A DNA stretch of 18,228 nucleotides, taken from Candidatus Profundicultor aquiphilus (GTDB taxonomy: Bacteria; Atribacterota; Atribacteria; Atribacterales; Caldatribacteriaceae). The stretch spans positions 1 through 18,228 of the forward strand of contig JABUEZ010000008.1 in assembly GCA_013314795.1 (NCBI GenBank), written 5' to 3'. A program made the position numbers and the translations under genes. Below, piece after piece: positions 6,801-14,914 of the stretch (position 1 is its first letter; the number at the start of each line of letters is the position of its first letter). The notes under the pieces were generated by a model, which worked only from the letters and a program-made list of their open reading frames with translations, made no database searches and was not told where the DNA came from.

Positions 6801-8924
6801 TTGACAATAGAAAAGAAATGGGAGATTGGTTTTGGAAGTGAGTCGCTTATTATCGAAGCAGGTAAGCTGGCGCAGCAGGCAGGAGGGGCAGTTACCGTTC
6901 GGTATGGCGATACAGTGGTTCTGGTTACCGCTACGACGAGCGAAGAGAGTAAGGAAGATGTAGATTTTACTCCTCTTTCGGTAGAGTTTGAAGAGCGATT
7001 TTATGCTGCAGGGAAGATTCCGGGGGGATTCATTAAAAGAGAAGGGAAACCCCGGGTAGCGGCTATTCTGAGTGCGCGGCTTATCGATCGTTCCATCAGG
7101 CCTTTGTTTTCAGAGTTCTGTCGCAACGAAATTCAGGTTGTGGTGACGGTTCTTTCTGTGGATGAGATCCATCCCCCCGATGTGATTTCTATTATTGGTG
7201 CTTCTTTGGCCTTGGGTATTTCGGAAATTCCCTTCGAAGGCCCGGTGGGAGCCTGTAGAGTAGGGTTAATGGGTGATGAAATTCTGATGAATCCAACTCT
7301 GGATAAATTGACCCTGAGTGGGATGGACATGGTGATTGCCGGGACCAAAGAAGGAATTACCATGATCGAAGCGGGTGCCCGAGAAATCGATGAGGAAAAG
7401 GTAAAAGAAGCCTTACGGATTGGATATCAGGAAATCCAGAGAAGCATTGAGCAGCAGGAGGAGATCATCCGTCAGATTGGAAAACCGAAATTGGAGCTGA
7501 AGATACCCGAATTTTGGGAAAGCTTATGGAGCTGGTTGCTGGAAAGTTATCAGGGTGAGGTCAGAAAAAGAATCACCATTCCTGACAAAAAGCTGCGGGA
7601 ACAGGAAATGCGGCTGCTTTTTCAGAAATTTGCCGAAGAGGGAGAAGCTCGGTTCGGGACACCGAGTTTTCTCACCGTAGCCTGGGAAAAGTTGATGAAA
7701 GAAGAAGTTCAGAGGCTCATTCTTACCACCGGATACCGCCAGGATGGCAGGAGTCCAAAGGACATAAGACCGATAAGCTGTGAGGTGGGTTTCTTACCCC
7801 GCACCCATGGTTCTTCCCTCTTCACCAGAGGTCAGACACAGGCTCTGGTCATCACCACTTTAGGAGCTAAGAGTGAAGAGCAGAAGGTGGATGGTTTGCA
7901 GGAGGAAGAGGCAAAACGATTTATGCTCCACTATAATTTCCCTCCCTACAGTACCGGAGAGGTACGGCCCTTAAGAGGGCCCGGACGGCGGGAAATTGGT
8001 CACGGAGCTCTGGCAGAAAGGGCGCTTGAATGCTTTATTCCTTCGGAGGAGGAGTTTCCGTACACCATCAGAGTGGTCTCTGAAATTCTGGAATCGAACG
8101 GATCTTCTTCGATGGCCACGGTATGTGGGGGGAGTCTTTCCCTCATGGATGCCGGTGTTCCCATCAAGGCGGCGTGCGCAGGCTTATCGATTGGTCTGAT
8201 TCGTTCCCAGGATCGGTGGGTGCTCCTGAGAGATATCCTTGGCTCCGAAGACCATTATGGGGAAATGGACTTTAAAGTGGCTGGAAGTCGTAATGGTATT
8301 ACGGCGATTCAGCTTGACGTGAAGAACAGAGGTTTGAGCTATGAGCTTTTAGGGCAAGCTCTTCTTGAGGCGAAGGAAGGGAGATGGCATATTCTTGACA
8401 TTATGGATGCAGTGCTCAGCCGTCCTCGAGAGAATATTTCGCCCTATGCTCCGAGAATTGGTATTGTAGAAGTCAATCCGGACCGAATTGGAGCCCTGAT
8501 CGGTCCTGGAGGAAAAATTATCAAACGAATTGTGGAAGAAACCGGCGTTACGATTGACATCAAAGACGATGGAAAGGTGATGGTTTTTTCGCGTAATGAG
8601 GAAGGGAAAGCAAGAGCCATTGAAATGATTCGGAACGTAACCCAGGATGTAGAAGTGGGTAAAATTTACCTTGGCAAGGTGACTCGTGTCGCTGATTTTG
8701 GAGCATTTGTGGAGATATTCCCTGGCCGGGAGGGGCTGTGCCATATTTCCCAACTGTCCAGCGAACGGGTACGCCGGGTAGAGGATGTGGCCAAAGTAGG
8801 AGATGATTTGCTGGTCAAGGTCACGGGGATTGATTCTTTGGGGAGAATTACCCTTAGTCATAAAGAAGCGGTATCAACCATATCCCCTGCGAAAGAGACG
8901 AAGACTTACCCCCGCCGAAAGTGA
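6801..8924 (+). CDS. pnp: Polyribonucleotide nucleotidyltransferase (PNPase)
   Basis: PNPase degrades RNA 3' to 5' with phosphate and is a core component of bacterial RNA turnover complexes. The protein has 707 residues from TTG 6801, a full-length enzyme. Domain order is first RNase PH-like domain (~10-210), helical linker (~240-310), second RNase PH domain (~311-545), KH domain with GPGG loop (568-571) and S1 domain (~620-690). The catalytic aspartates, by alignment to E. coli Asp486 and Asp492, are Asp484 and Asp490 in the block EDHYGEMDFKVAG. The residue between them, usually Asp in GDMDF, is Glu488 here. The RNA/phosphate-binding F-T-R-G-Q-T-Q-A-L is intact. The gene follows rpsO by 10 nt with no room for the promoter and RNase III-cleaved leader hairpin that control E. 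coli pnp. A 33-nt gap to ftsK follows. Confidence 0.97.
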   Translation: MTIEKKWEIGFGSESLIIEAGKLAQQAGGAVTVRYGDTVVLVTATTSEESKEDVDFTPLSVEFEERFYAAGKIPGGFIKREGKPRVAAILSARLIDRSIRPLFSEFCRNEIQVVVTVLSVDEIHPPDVISIIGASLALGISEIPFEGPVGACRVGLMGDEILMNPTLDKLTLSGMDMVIAGTKEGITMIEAGAREIDEEKVKEALRIGYQEIQRSIEQQEEIIRQIGKPKLELKIPEFWESLWSWLLESYQGEVRKRITIPDKKLREQEMRLLFQKFAEEGEARFGTPSFLTVAWEKLMKEEVQRLILTTGYRQDGRSPKDIRPISCEVGFLPRTHGSSLFTRGQTQALVITTLGAKSEEQKVDGLQEEEAKRFMLHYNFPPYSTGEVRPLRGPGRREIGHGALAERALECFIPSEEEFPYTIRVVSEILESNGSSSMATVCGGSLSLMDAGVPIKAACAGLSIGLIRSQDRWVLLRDILGSEDHYGEMDFKVAGSRNGITAIQLDVKNRGLSYELLGQALLEAKEGRWHILDIMDAVLSRPRENISPYAPRIGIVEVNPDRIGALIGPGGKIIKRIVEETGVTIDIKDDGKVMVFSRNEEGKARAIEMIRNVTQDVEVGKIYLGKVTRVADFGAFVEIFPGREGLCHISQLSSERVRRVEDVAKVGDDLLVKVTGIDSLGRITLSHKEAVSTISPAKETKTYPRRK

Positions 8925-8957
8925 TAGCCCAGGGGTAAGGAGAGCGATTGACAAGCG

Positions 8958-11027
8958 ATGCCAGATCACGGAAGGAAAATCGTAGTTGTCTCCTTTCTGG
9001 GTGTTTTTGCCTTTTATACTCTGTTGTCTTTCTTCTCCACCGATGTGGGCATGATAGGAGAAAAGATTAGAACTGGACTTCTTGTCTTGTTGGGGATAGG
9101 GGCTTATGTGGTGCCGTTTCTGGTAGCGTACCTGGCATACGAAATTGCGGTCTTAAACCAGGCCAGACGATATAAGTTTATCAGTCGAATTGTTGGTCTT
9201 TCGCTCTGGTTGTTTGTTTTTCTGACGCTGGTGGAAAGAAGGGCAATGAAAAGCCAGGTTTCTCTTGTTGAGTATAGCCTGGGTGGTAAAGTTGGCAATG
9301 CTTTGTATTTGTTCCTGAACCGTTATCTGGGTGAGGGTGGGATTCTTCTTTTGTTGTTTCTTTTTGCGTTTCTGGGCACGTACCTTCTGGGTGAGGGGAA
9401 ACTGGTTCGACAGCTGGTTCACCTTGCAAAATCTCTGAGTAAGAAGGTCGTTGCCGTAAAGACAAAAGAGGTCCCTTCTGCCCCCACTTCCCCCGAGGCC
9501 CCTAAGTCCACCATTTCTTCGTCGCTTTCTCCCGAGCCCTGTGCTGTTGAGGACGTGTTTGAAGTTGCTTCTCTGGTTTCCAAAACATCGGTTCCCAAGA
9601 GAGTAAAAAAAACTTTACCTCTTCAGGAAATGGAGGAGTGGGTTTTACCCTCCCCAAAAATTCTCTCTTCTCATTCTTCTAAAGGAGAAGAGAAATCCCG
9701 CAAAGAGATTGCCGAAGAAATTGCCAAACTGGAAAAAACCCTATCGGAATTTAACGTTGCCGGAAGGGTAACCAATTTTCAGGTAGGTCCCACTGTAACG
9801 AGGTACGAACTCCAACCTGCTCCGGGAATTAAGGTGAACAAGATCATTAATTTGTCCAACGATATTGCTCTGGCCTTTGCTGTGGCTGCAGTGAGGATTG
9901 AAGCTCCTATTCCCGGTCGCTCTGCAGTCGGCATTGAGATTCCCAATAGGCGAAAAGAAATTGTTTCTTTACGGGAACTGGTGGAGGGTGAAGAGTTTTA
10001 TCAGGACTCTTCGCCTCTCAGGATAGCCCTGGGAAAGGATGTCGGTGGGAGGCCACTTATCTGGGATCTGCGTGAAGCCCCACATTTGCTCATTGCTGGG
10101 GCAACGGGCTCAGGAAAGAGTGTCTGTCTTAACGCAATACTGGCGAGCCTGCTTTTTCGATCCGATCCCAATGTTCTACGTATCGCCCTTATAGATCCAA
10201 AGAAGGTTGAGCTCTCTCTCTATGCTGAACTTCCCCATCTCTGTGGACCAGTTATCTCTGAGGTTCGCCTGGTCATCAAATTCTTAAAGTGGCTGTGCCG
10301 GGAGATGGATTCGCGATATGAACTCCTTTCGGAACTTTCCTGCCGGAACATTGAGGAGTACAACCATTTGGTGGAAAAGAAAGAAAGACTGCCGTATGTG
10401 GTGGTTATTATTGATGAACTCGCCGATTTGATGATGACGGCTGCTTCGGATGTGGAGGGATATATCTGCCGGCTGGCGCAGATGGCCAGGGCCGTAGGTA
10501 TTCATCTTGTCGTAGCAACCCAGAGGCCCTCGGTGGATGTTATTACCGGCCTCATTAAGGCCAATTTTCCTTCCCGGTTGGCCTTTGCGGTCTATTCTCA
10601 GGTTGATTCTCGTACCATCCTGGATATGCCGGGAGCGGAAAAGCTTCTGGGGAATGGTGATTTGCTGTTTGCTCCTATGGGGGTTGGTAAGCCTATTCGG
10701 GGGCAGGGAGCCTTTATCAGCACGGAGGAGACGAAGAGAGTTGTGGAACACTGGGCGAAACAGAGAGGGGTTATTCACTATTCCATGGAATTCGTGTTCC
10801 GGGAAGAAGAAATAGAAATTTCTGAAGATGAAGACGAAGTTTATGGGGAAGCGGTAAAAATTGTTATGGAAAGTGGCCGAGCTTCTACTTCTCTTTTACA
10901 GAGGAGGTTGCGTATCGGATTTAACCGTGCTGCCCGGCTTATCGAGAGGATGGAGAAGGAGGGAATTGTTGGTCCCTACGAGGGGAGTAAACCAAGAAAA
11001 GTTATTGTGAGGAGAGGGGAACAGTAA
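8958..11027 (+). CDS. ftsK: DNA translocase FtsK/SpoIIIE family
   Basis: This is a membrane-anchored, ATP-driven DNA pump that clears or segregates chromosomes at the division septum. It has 689 residues. The N-terminal region has four predicted membrane helices (~8-26, 40-61, 74-92, 128-145). A Ser/Pro/Lys-rich linker (~150-245) precedes the motor, which has Walker A GATGSGKS (381-388), Walker B VVIIDELADL (Asp486-Glu487), VATQRPSVDVITGLIK and LLGNGDLLF. A C-terminal gamma winged-helix domain (~620-689) for KOPS/SRS-type sequence recognition ends in GSKPRKV. An in-frame stop at 8949 makes ATG 8958 the first available start. The AAGGAG at 8937-8942 is rather far away (15 nt). The linker is short compared with E. 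coli FtsK, so it resembles SpoIIIE or SftA/FtsK of Gram-positives. The 3' end overlaps the next gene by 1 nt (TAATG). Confidence 0.96.
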   Translation: MPDHGRKIVVVSFLGVFAFYTLLSFFSTDVGMIGEKIRTGLLVLLGIGAYVVPFLVAYLAYEIAVLNQARRYKFISRIVGLSLWLFVFLTLVERRAMKSQVSLVEYSLGGKVGNALYLFLNRYLGEGGILLLLFLFAFLGTYLLGEGKLVRQLVHLAKSLSKKVVAVKTKEVPSAPTSPEAPKSTISSSLSPEPCAVEDVFEVASLVSKTSVPKRVKKTLPLQEMEEWVLPSPKILSSHSSKGEEKSRKEIAEEIAKLEKTLSEFNVAGRVTNFQVGPTVTRYELQPAPGIKVNKIINLSNDIALAFAVAAVRIEAPIPGRSAVGIEIPNRRKEIVSLRELVEGEEFYQDSSPLRIALGKDVGGRPLIWDLREAPHLLIAGATGSGKSVCLNAILASLLFRSDPNVLRIALIDPKKVELSLYAELPHLCGPVISEVRLVIKFLKWLCREMDSRYELLSELSCRNIEEYNHLVEKKERLPYVVVIIDELADLMMTAASDVEGYICRLAQMARAVGIHLVVATQRPSVDVITGLIKANFPSRLAFAVYSQVDSRTILDMPGAEKLLGNGDLLFAPMGVGKPIRGQGAFISTEETKRVVEHWAKQRGVIHYSMEFVFREEEIEISEDEDEVYGEAVKIVMESGRASTSLLQRRLRIGFNRAARLIERMEKEGIVGPYEGSKPRKVIVRRGEQ

Positions 11028-11755
11028 TGGTCAATTTTAACACCGAAGTTGCTGTTCAGCTGGGAGAGTTTCTGAGAAAAAAGCGAGAGGAGCGGAAAGT
11101 GAATCTTGAGAAAGCAAGTGAAGCCACTTTCATTTCTCCACTTTATTTGGACGCATTGGAGAAAGGGGAATGGGGCAGGCTTCCAGGAAAGGCATACGCT
11201 TCTGGATACCTGAAGATATACAGTCGTTTCCTGGGGGTCGATCCCCAAGAAGTGCTCGCTTTATTTAATCGAGCTTATGGAGGGGGAGAAGAAAAGATAT
11301 CTCTTGTGCCTGAAAAAATATCTGGAAAGCAAAAGAAAAATATCCTGCGTTTCCTTATGGTGACCTTTGCCATCCTGGTTGTGGCGTTTGTTTTTATTTT
11401 GATTTCTTACCGTTTGCCCATTTTCTCAGAGCTCAACCGGGAAGAGAAGACCGTGCCCATTGTTGAAGAGACGATTCCTCCGGAAGAGGTGCTTCCCACT
11501 CCCCAGGCCACTCCTGGGTTTTCGGTTGTTGTAGTGCTTGAACCGGAGAGTCTATCCTGGAGCGAGGTTCGTTCCGGAGATCGGGTAGTCTTTTCAGGGA
11601 TACTGGTTCCCGGAAAACGTTACGTTTTTAAGAGCAATGGGCCGATTGAAATTTCGGGTAAAGACGGCGATAGAGTTAAGGTGAACCTTAACGGTAAAGA
11701 CCTGGGTTATCTGGCTTCGGAGAATGGTGATTTCGAACAAACCTTTGGACCGTGA
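11027..11755 (+). CDS. rodZ: RodZ/YmfM-like membrane protein with N-terminal helix-turn-helix domain
   Basis: This 242-residue protein has the RodZ architecture. A cytoplasmic Cro/Xre-like HTH domain (~8-84) contains the family pattern L-G-E-F-L-R-K-K-R-E-E, Y-L-D-A-L-E-K-G-E and L-P-G-K-A-Y-A-S-G-Y-L. A basic juxtamembrane stretch (~97-105), one membrane helix (~106-128), a Pro/Glu-rich linker (~135-165) and an extracytoplasmic beta-rich domain (~166-242) follow. The last resembles the DUF4115 domain of RodZ, but weakly. RodZ links the actin-like MreB to the cell-wall machinery, and its HTH contacts MreB rather than DNA in E. coli. Placement next to ftsK and before rimO/cinA/recA matches ymfM in Bacillus. 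MreB itself is not in the window, so the shape role is inferred. Start ATG overlaps the ftsK stop; the end overlaps rimO as GTGA. Confidence 0.82.
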   Translation: MVNFNTEVAVQLGEFLRKKREERKVNLEKASEATFISPLYLDALEKGEWGRLPGKAYASGYLKIYSRFLGVDPQEVLALFNRAYGGGEEKISLVPEKISGKQKKNILRFLMVTFAILVVAFVFILISYRLPIFSELNREEKTVPIVEETIPPEEVLPTPQATPGFSVVVVLEPESLSWSEVRSGDRVVFSGILVPGKRYVFKSNGPIEISGKDGDRVKVNLNGKDLGYLASENGDFEQTFGP

Positions 11756-13095
11756 AACATATCGCCTTTGTAAGTTTGGGTTGTGATAAAAACCTGGTTG
11801 ATTCAGAAATTGCTTTAGGCAAACTGGTTTCCTCAGGGTATAACTCTTTTGCCTCTCTGGAAGAAGCACAATTTCTCATTCTTAACACTTGTGCTTTTAT
11901 TGATGATGCTCGCCGTGAAACGGAGGAATGGATCAAAAAGTTTGTATTTCTTAAGAAGAAGGATCCCCACAAGGTTCTGGTAATCATGGGCTGTTACGTG
12001 GAAAGATTTAGGGAAAAGTTACCGTCTCTTTACCCCGACGTTGATTACTGGATAGGAGTGAACGACTTTCCTAACATTGTAGAAATTCTGGAAAATGATG
12101 AATGTAAGGATTCTCCTCGGCTTTTTATTAATGGTTCTCCTTTTCTCTACGATCACAGGACAGAGCGGTTGCTTACCACTCCCTCTCATTACGCCTACAT
12201 CAAAATTGCCGAGGGCTGCAGTAACCGTTGTAGTTTTTGCGTGATTCCCTTTATCCGGGGTCCGTTGAGGAGTCGACCCTGGGAGACCATTGTCAAAGAG
12301 GCCCTGAATTTGGTGGAGATGGGTGTCAGGGAAATCATTCTTGTCGCTCAGGACTTGTCTTCTTATGGGCTGGATTTGTACCACAGAAGGAATTTACCCC
12401 TTCTCCTGAAAAAATTGGGAGAAAACCTGCCTTCTTCGGTATGGTTGCGACTCCTGTACTTGTCACCTTACGGACTTGATGACCAGCTTCTGGAGGCCGT
12501 TGTGTCTACCAGGCAAGTGGTGAAATATCTTGACATTCCCCTACAGCACATTGATTCTCGCATTTTGCGGAGTATGAACCGTCCCTTTTCTCGGGCTCAG
12601 ATTGAGGAGAAATTTCTTAGGATCAGGGAGTTTATTCCCGGTGTTTTTCTGAGGACCACTTTTATGGTTGGTTTTCCTGGTGAAGATGAAGAAGCTTTTG
12701 CAGAACTCCTGGATTTTGTCACCCGCTTTCGCTTTGAAAGAATGGGGGCATTTACCTATTCGCCGGAAGCGGATACCCCTGCTTACGCTCTGGGGAAAGG
12801 AGTGGAAAAAGCGGTCAAAAGGGAACGTTATCAAACGCTCATGTGTCTCCAGGAACAAATTATGGGAGAGTTCCATCGGGGTCTTGTGGGTAAGACGGTC
12901 GAGGTTATTCTGGATGAGGGTCCTCAAGGTGGGAGGAAACGTTATTTTTGGGGTCGGACGTATGGGGGTGCGCCTCAGGTTGATTGCCGAACCAAGGTAT
13001 GGGTGACCGGTGAAAAACGGTTTGTTCCAGGGATGATCGTAAGGGTTAAAATTAGAAAAAGTTCTGCATATGAATTAGAGGGGGAGATAGTTTGA
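11752..13095 (+). CDS. rimO: Ribosomal protein S12 methylthiotransferase RimO
   Basis: RimO is a radical-SAM enzyme that methylthiolates a conserved aspartate of ribosomal protein S12. It has 447 residues. The N-terminal UPF0004 domain carries the three auxiliary-cluster cysteines Cys11 (SLGCDKN), Cys47 (NTCAFI) and Cys81 (MGCY). The radical-SAM cluster motif Cx3Cx2C is Cys156, Cys160 and Cys163 (EGCSNRCSFC), followed by I-R-G-P-L-R-S-R. YLDIPLQHID and the C-terminal TRAM domain are present. GCDKNLVDSE and AQDLSSYG favour RimO over the tRNA enzyme MiaB. The usual L-Y-x-Y-P is L-Y-L-S-P here, a minor change. The start is GTG 11752, overlapping the upstream stop as GTGA; homology begins at residue 2. 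The end overlaps cinA as TTGA. Confidence 0.95.
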   Translation: MKHIAFVSLGCDKNLVDSEIALGKLVSSGYNSFASLEEAQFLILNTCAFIDDARRETEEWIKKFVFLKKKDPHKVLVIMGCYVERFREKLPSLYPDVDYWIGVNDFPNIVEILENDECKDSPRLFINGSPFLYDHRTERLLTTPSHYAYIKIAEGCSNRCSFCVIPFIRGPLRSRPWETIVKEALNLVEMGVREIILVAQDLSSYGLDLYHRRNLPLLLKKLGENLPSSVWLRLLYLSPYGLDDQLLEAVVSTRQVVKYLDIPLQHIDSRILRSMNRPFSRAQIEEKFLRIREFIPGVFLRTTFMVGFPGEDEEAFAELLDFVTRFRFERMGAFTYSPEADTPAYALGKGVEKAVKRERYQTLMCLQEQIMGEFHRGLVGKTVEVILDEGPQGGRKRYFWGRTYGGAPQVDCRTKVWVTGEKRFVPGMIVRVKIRKSSAYELEGEIV

Positions 13096-14336
13096 AAGCC
13101 GGTATTCTCTGTGTAGGGACGGAATTGGTGACAGGGCTTATTCGGGATGCAAATGCCTATTTCTTTTCCCAGAGATTGGTGGAGAAAGGGGTATTTCCAA
13201 AATTTGTGATGTTTGTTCCGGATGAGAAGGAGGACATTGCCAATGGTCTTACTTTTCTTCTTGATGATCCCGAGGTTGAGGTAATCATTGTATCGGGAGG
13301 ATTGGGACCAACGGAAGACGATTTTACGAAAGAGGTCATTGCTGAACTTTTGGGACGGAAACTGGTGTTTGATGAGTTAACCTGGAAAAAAATTTGTCAG
13401 TTTTACTGGAATCTGAGAAAAACCGAACCACCTGAAAACAATAAAAAACAGGCCCTGATACCAGAGGGTGCCACAGTGCTTCCCAACGAATTGGGAACTG
13501 CTCCTGGATTAAAGATGGAAATGCGGGGGAAGACGATTTTTGTAGTTCCCGGGGTTCCCAGAGAGGCCGAATTTTTCTGGAGCGTGATTGCCGGGGAGAT
13601 TCATGCCGGTGGTTCCTCTTTTTACCGCACGAAGATATTGAAATTCTGTGGAATTGGGGAATCGCAGCTGGCTACTTTGATGAAGCCTTTTTTGGCTTCT
13701 CTTCCTGAGAAGGTTCGTTTTGCTTTTCTTCCAAATTATGGAGAGGTCTGGTTCTACCTTTATGCTTCCGAAGCTGGACACCAAAGAAGAGAAGAATTGG
13801 ACAGGCTGGTTGAGGAAGTGGCCAACATTTATGGGGACTTTCTTTTTTCTCCCTATGGTGATACTCTGGAAGAGGCGATAGGAAAAATACTGCGAGAAAG
13901 GAGATTAAAATTAGCTATAGCGGAATCCTGTACGGGAGGGTTGCTCGGTGACCGGATCACCAATGTTCCCGGAAGTTCGGATTATTTCGAAAGGGGCTAT
14001 GTTGTCTACAGTAACCGGGCCAAAGTGGAAGAACTTGGAGTACCAAAGGAGATACTGGAGGTAAAAGGCGCGGTCAGCGAAGAGGTGGCATGTTTAATGG
14101 CGCAGAGGGCCAGGGAAAAGGCAGCAGCTGATATCGGTATGGGGATAACTGGCATTGCTGGACCGACGGGGGCCACAGATACCAAACCCCTGGGGCTGAC
14201 CTATATGGCCGTGGCTGACGAAAGGCGAGTAGAAGTCAAGAAATACCAATTCGGTGGAGATCGCTTGATGAACAAGAGGTTTGCTTCACAGTTTGCGTTA
14301 AGCATGCTTTTCTTATTTTTGCGGGGGAGAGGATAA
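13092..14336 (+). CDS. cinA: CinA family protein (CinA N-domain fused to nicotinamide-nucleotide amidase)
   Basis: This 414-residue, two-domain CinA combines an N-terminal MoaB/Mog-fold domain (COG1058) with a C-terminal PncC-type domain. COG1058 domains have ADP-ribose pyrophosphatase activity in characterised homologues, and PncC domains deamidate NMN in the pyridine-nucleotide salvage cycle. The first domain shows G-T-E-L-V-T-G near residue 9, SGGLGPTEDD (68-77) and V-P-G-V-P-R-E-A. The second shows ESCTGG (278-283) with the candidate nucleophile Ser279, N-V-P-G-S-S-D-Y-F, G-Y-V-V-Y-S-N and G-I-T-G-I-A-G-P-T-G. The name comes from competence induction in Streptococcus, where cinA precedes recA. 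No other competence genes are seen here. The TTG start lies in TTGA overlap with rimO and is supported by a GGGGGAG site at 13080-13086. thpR follows after 3 nt. Confidence 0.95.
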   Translation: MKAGILCVGTELVTGLIRDANAYFFSQRLVEKGVFPKFVMFVPDEKEDIANGLTFLLDDPEVEVIIVSGGLGPTEDDFTKEVIAELLGRKLVFDELTWKKICQFYWNLRKTEPPENNKKQALIPEGATVLPNELGTAPGLKMEMRGKTIFVVPGVPREAEFFWSVIAGEIHAGGSSFYRTKILKFCGIGESQLATLMKPFLASLPEKVRFAFLPNYGEVWFYLYASEAGHQRREELDRLVEEVANIYGDFLFSPYGDTLEEAIGKILRERRLKLAIAESCTGGLLGDRITNVPGSSDYFERGYVVYSNRAKVEELGVPKEILEVKGAVSEEVACLMAQRAREKAAADIGMGITGIAGPTGATDTKPLGLTYMAVADERRVEVKKYQFGGDRLMNKRFASQFALSMLFLFLRGRG

Positions 14337-14339
14337 CAG

Positions 14340-14909
14340 GTGGAAGAGGAAAAAATAAGGAGTTTTATTGCCCTTGACCTTGACTCTGCAACCAAGGATT
14401 TTCTGGAGGAAATTGTAACGAAGTGGAAGAAGCGTTATCCCCAGGCGAAGTGGGTACGAAAGGACCAGCTTCACGTTACCCTTGCCTTTTTTCCGGCTAT
14501 TCCGGTAGGTTGCACGAGGAATATAGGGCGTATTTTAGAAGAGTTGGGTAATCGCTTCCCCTCTTTTTATCCTGACTTGAGCAAAATAGGAGTTTTCCCT
14601 TCCTGGAATAGGGTTCGAGTGCTCTGGGTAGGCTTTGATGAGGATGGGGAAAAGAGAATGAAACAAATCGGCGAAGTACTTCTCCAGAACCTGAAGGGAG
14701 AAGGAATAACAGTTGAAGAAGACAAAAAGGAGCTGGTGCCACATATCACTCTGGCAAGGTTACGCTATCCGGTGAGTTTTTCTCCTGCAGACTGGAAGAT
14801 TGAAACTCCCCCGGTGGCTGCAATTCGAAGGATAGCCTTGTTCCAGAGCACTCTAACTCCACAGGGGCCAATTTACAAAGAACTTTTTGCTTTTGATTTA
14901 AAGGGGTGA
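14340..14909 (+). CDS. thpR: RNA 2',3'-cyclic phosphodiesterase ThpR (LigT, 2H family)
   Basis: ThpR/LigT enzymes are 2H phosphoesterases. In vitro they ligate tRNA halves through 2'-5' bonds and open 2',3'-cyclic phosphates; the physiological substrate is not settled. The protein has 189 residues, and both HxTx motifs are intact: His45-V-T-L48 and His135-I-T-L138. Other family signatures are R-S-F-I-A-L-D-L at the N terminus, W-V-R-K-D-Q-L-H, a V-L-W-V-G strand in the middle, and L-F-Q-S-T-L-T-P-Q-G-P-I-Y near the end. The start is GTG 14340 with GAGAGG (14327-14332) upstream; homology begins within five residues. It sits between cinA and recA, an order also known from Deinococcus radiodurans (cinA-ligT-recA). 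Confidence 0.93.
   Translation: MEEEKIRSFIALDLDSATKDFLEEIVTKWKKRYPQAKWVRKDQLHVTLAFFPAIPVGCTRNIGRILEELGNRFPSFYPDLSKIGVFPSWNRVRVLWVGFDEDGEKRMKQIGEVLLQNLKGEGITVEEDKKELVPHITLARLRYPVSFSPADWKIETPPVAAIRRIALFQSTLTPQGPIYKELFAFDLKG
14901..14909 (+). promoter_or_regulatory. Ribosome-binding site of recA that overlaps the thpR stop
   Basis: AAGGGGTGA resembles the Shine-Dalgarno consensus AAGGAGGTGA. It ends 5 nt before ATG 14915. It also contains the in-frame GTG 14906, which is therefore unlikely to be the start because it would lie inside its own binding site. The thpR stop TGA (14907-14909) is part of it. Confidence 0.65.
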
Positions 14910-14914
14910 ATGGA

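Noticed and set aside
8349..8861. A 170-codon minus-strand frame inside pnp, and similar ones at 109-636 and 10284-10778
   Set aside because: All are opposite strongly conserved coding sequence, lack family-like motifs and have no supporting upstream signals.
8948..8975. TTGACA at 8948 as a -35 box before ftsK
   Set aside because: No acceptable -10 box lies 16-18 nt downstream, and any transcript would start inside ftsK.
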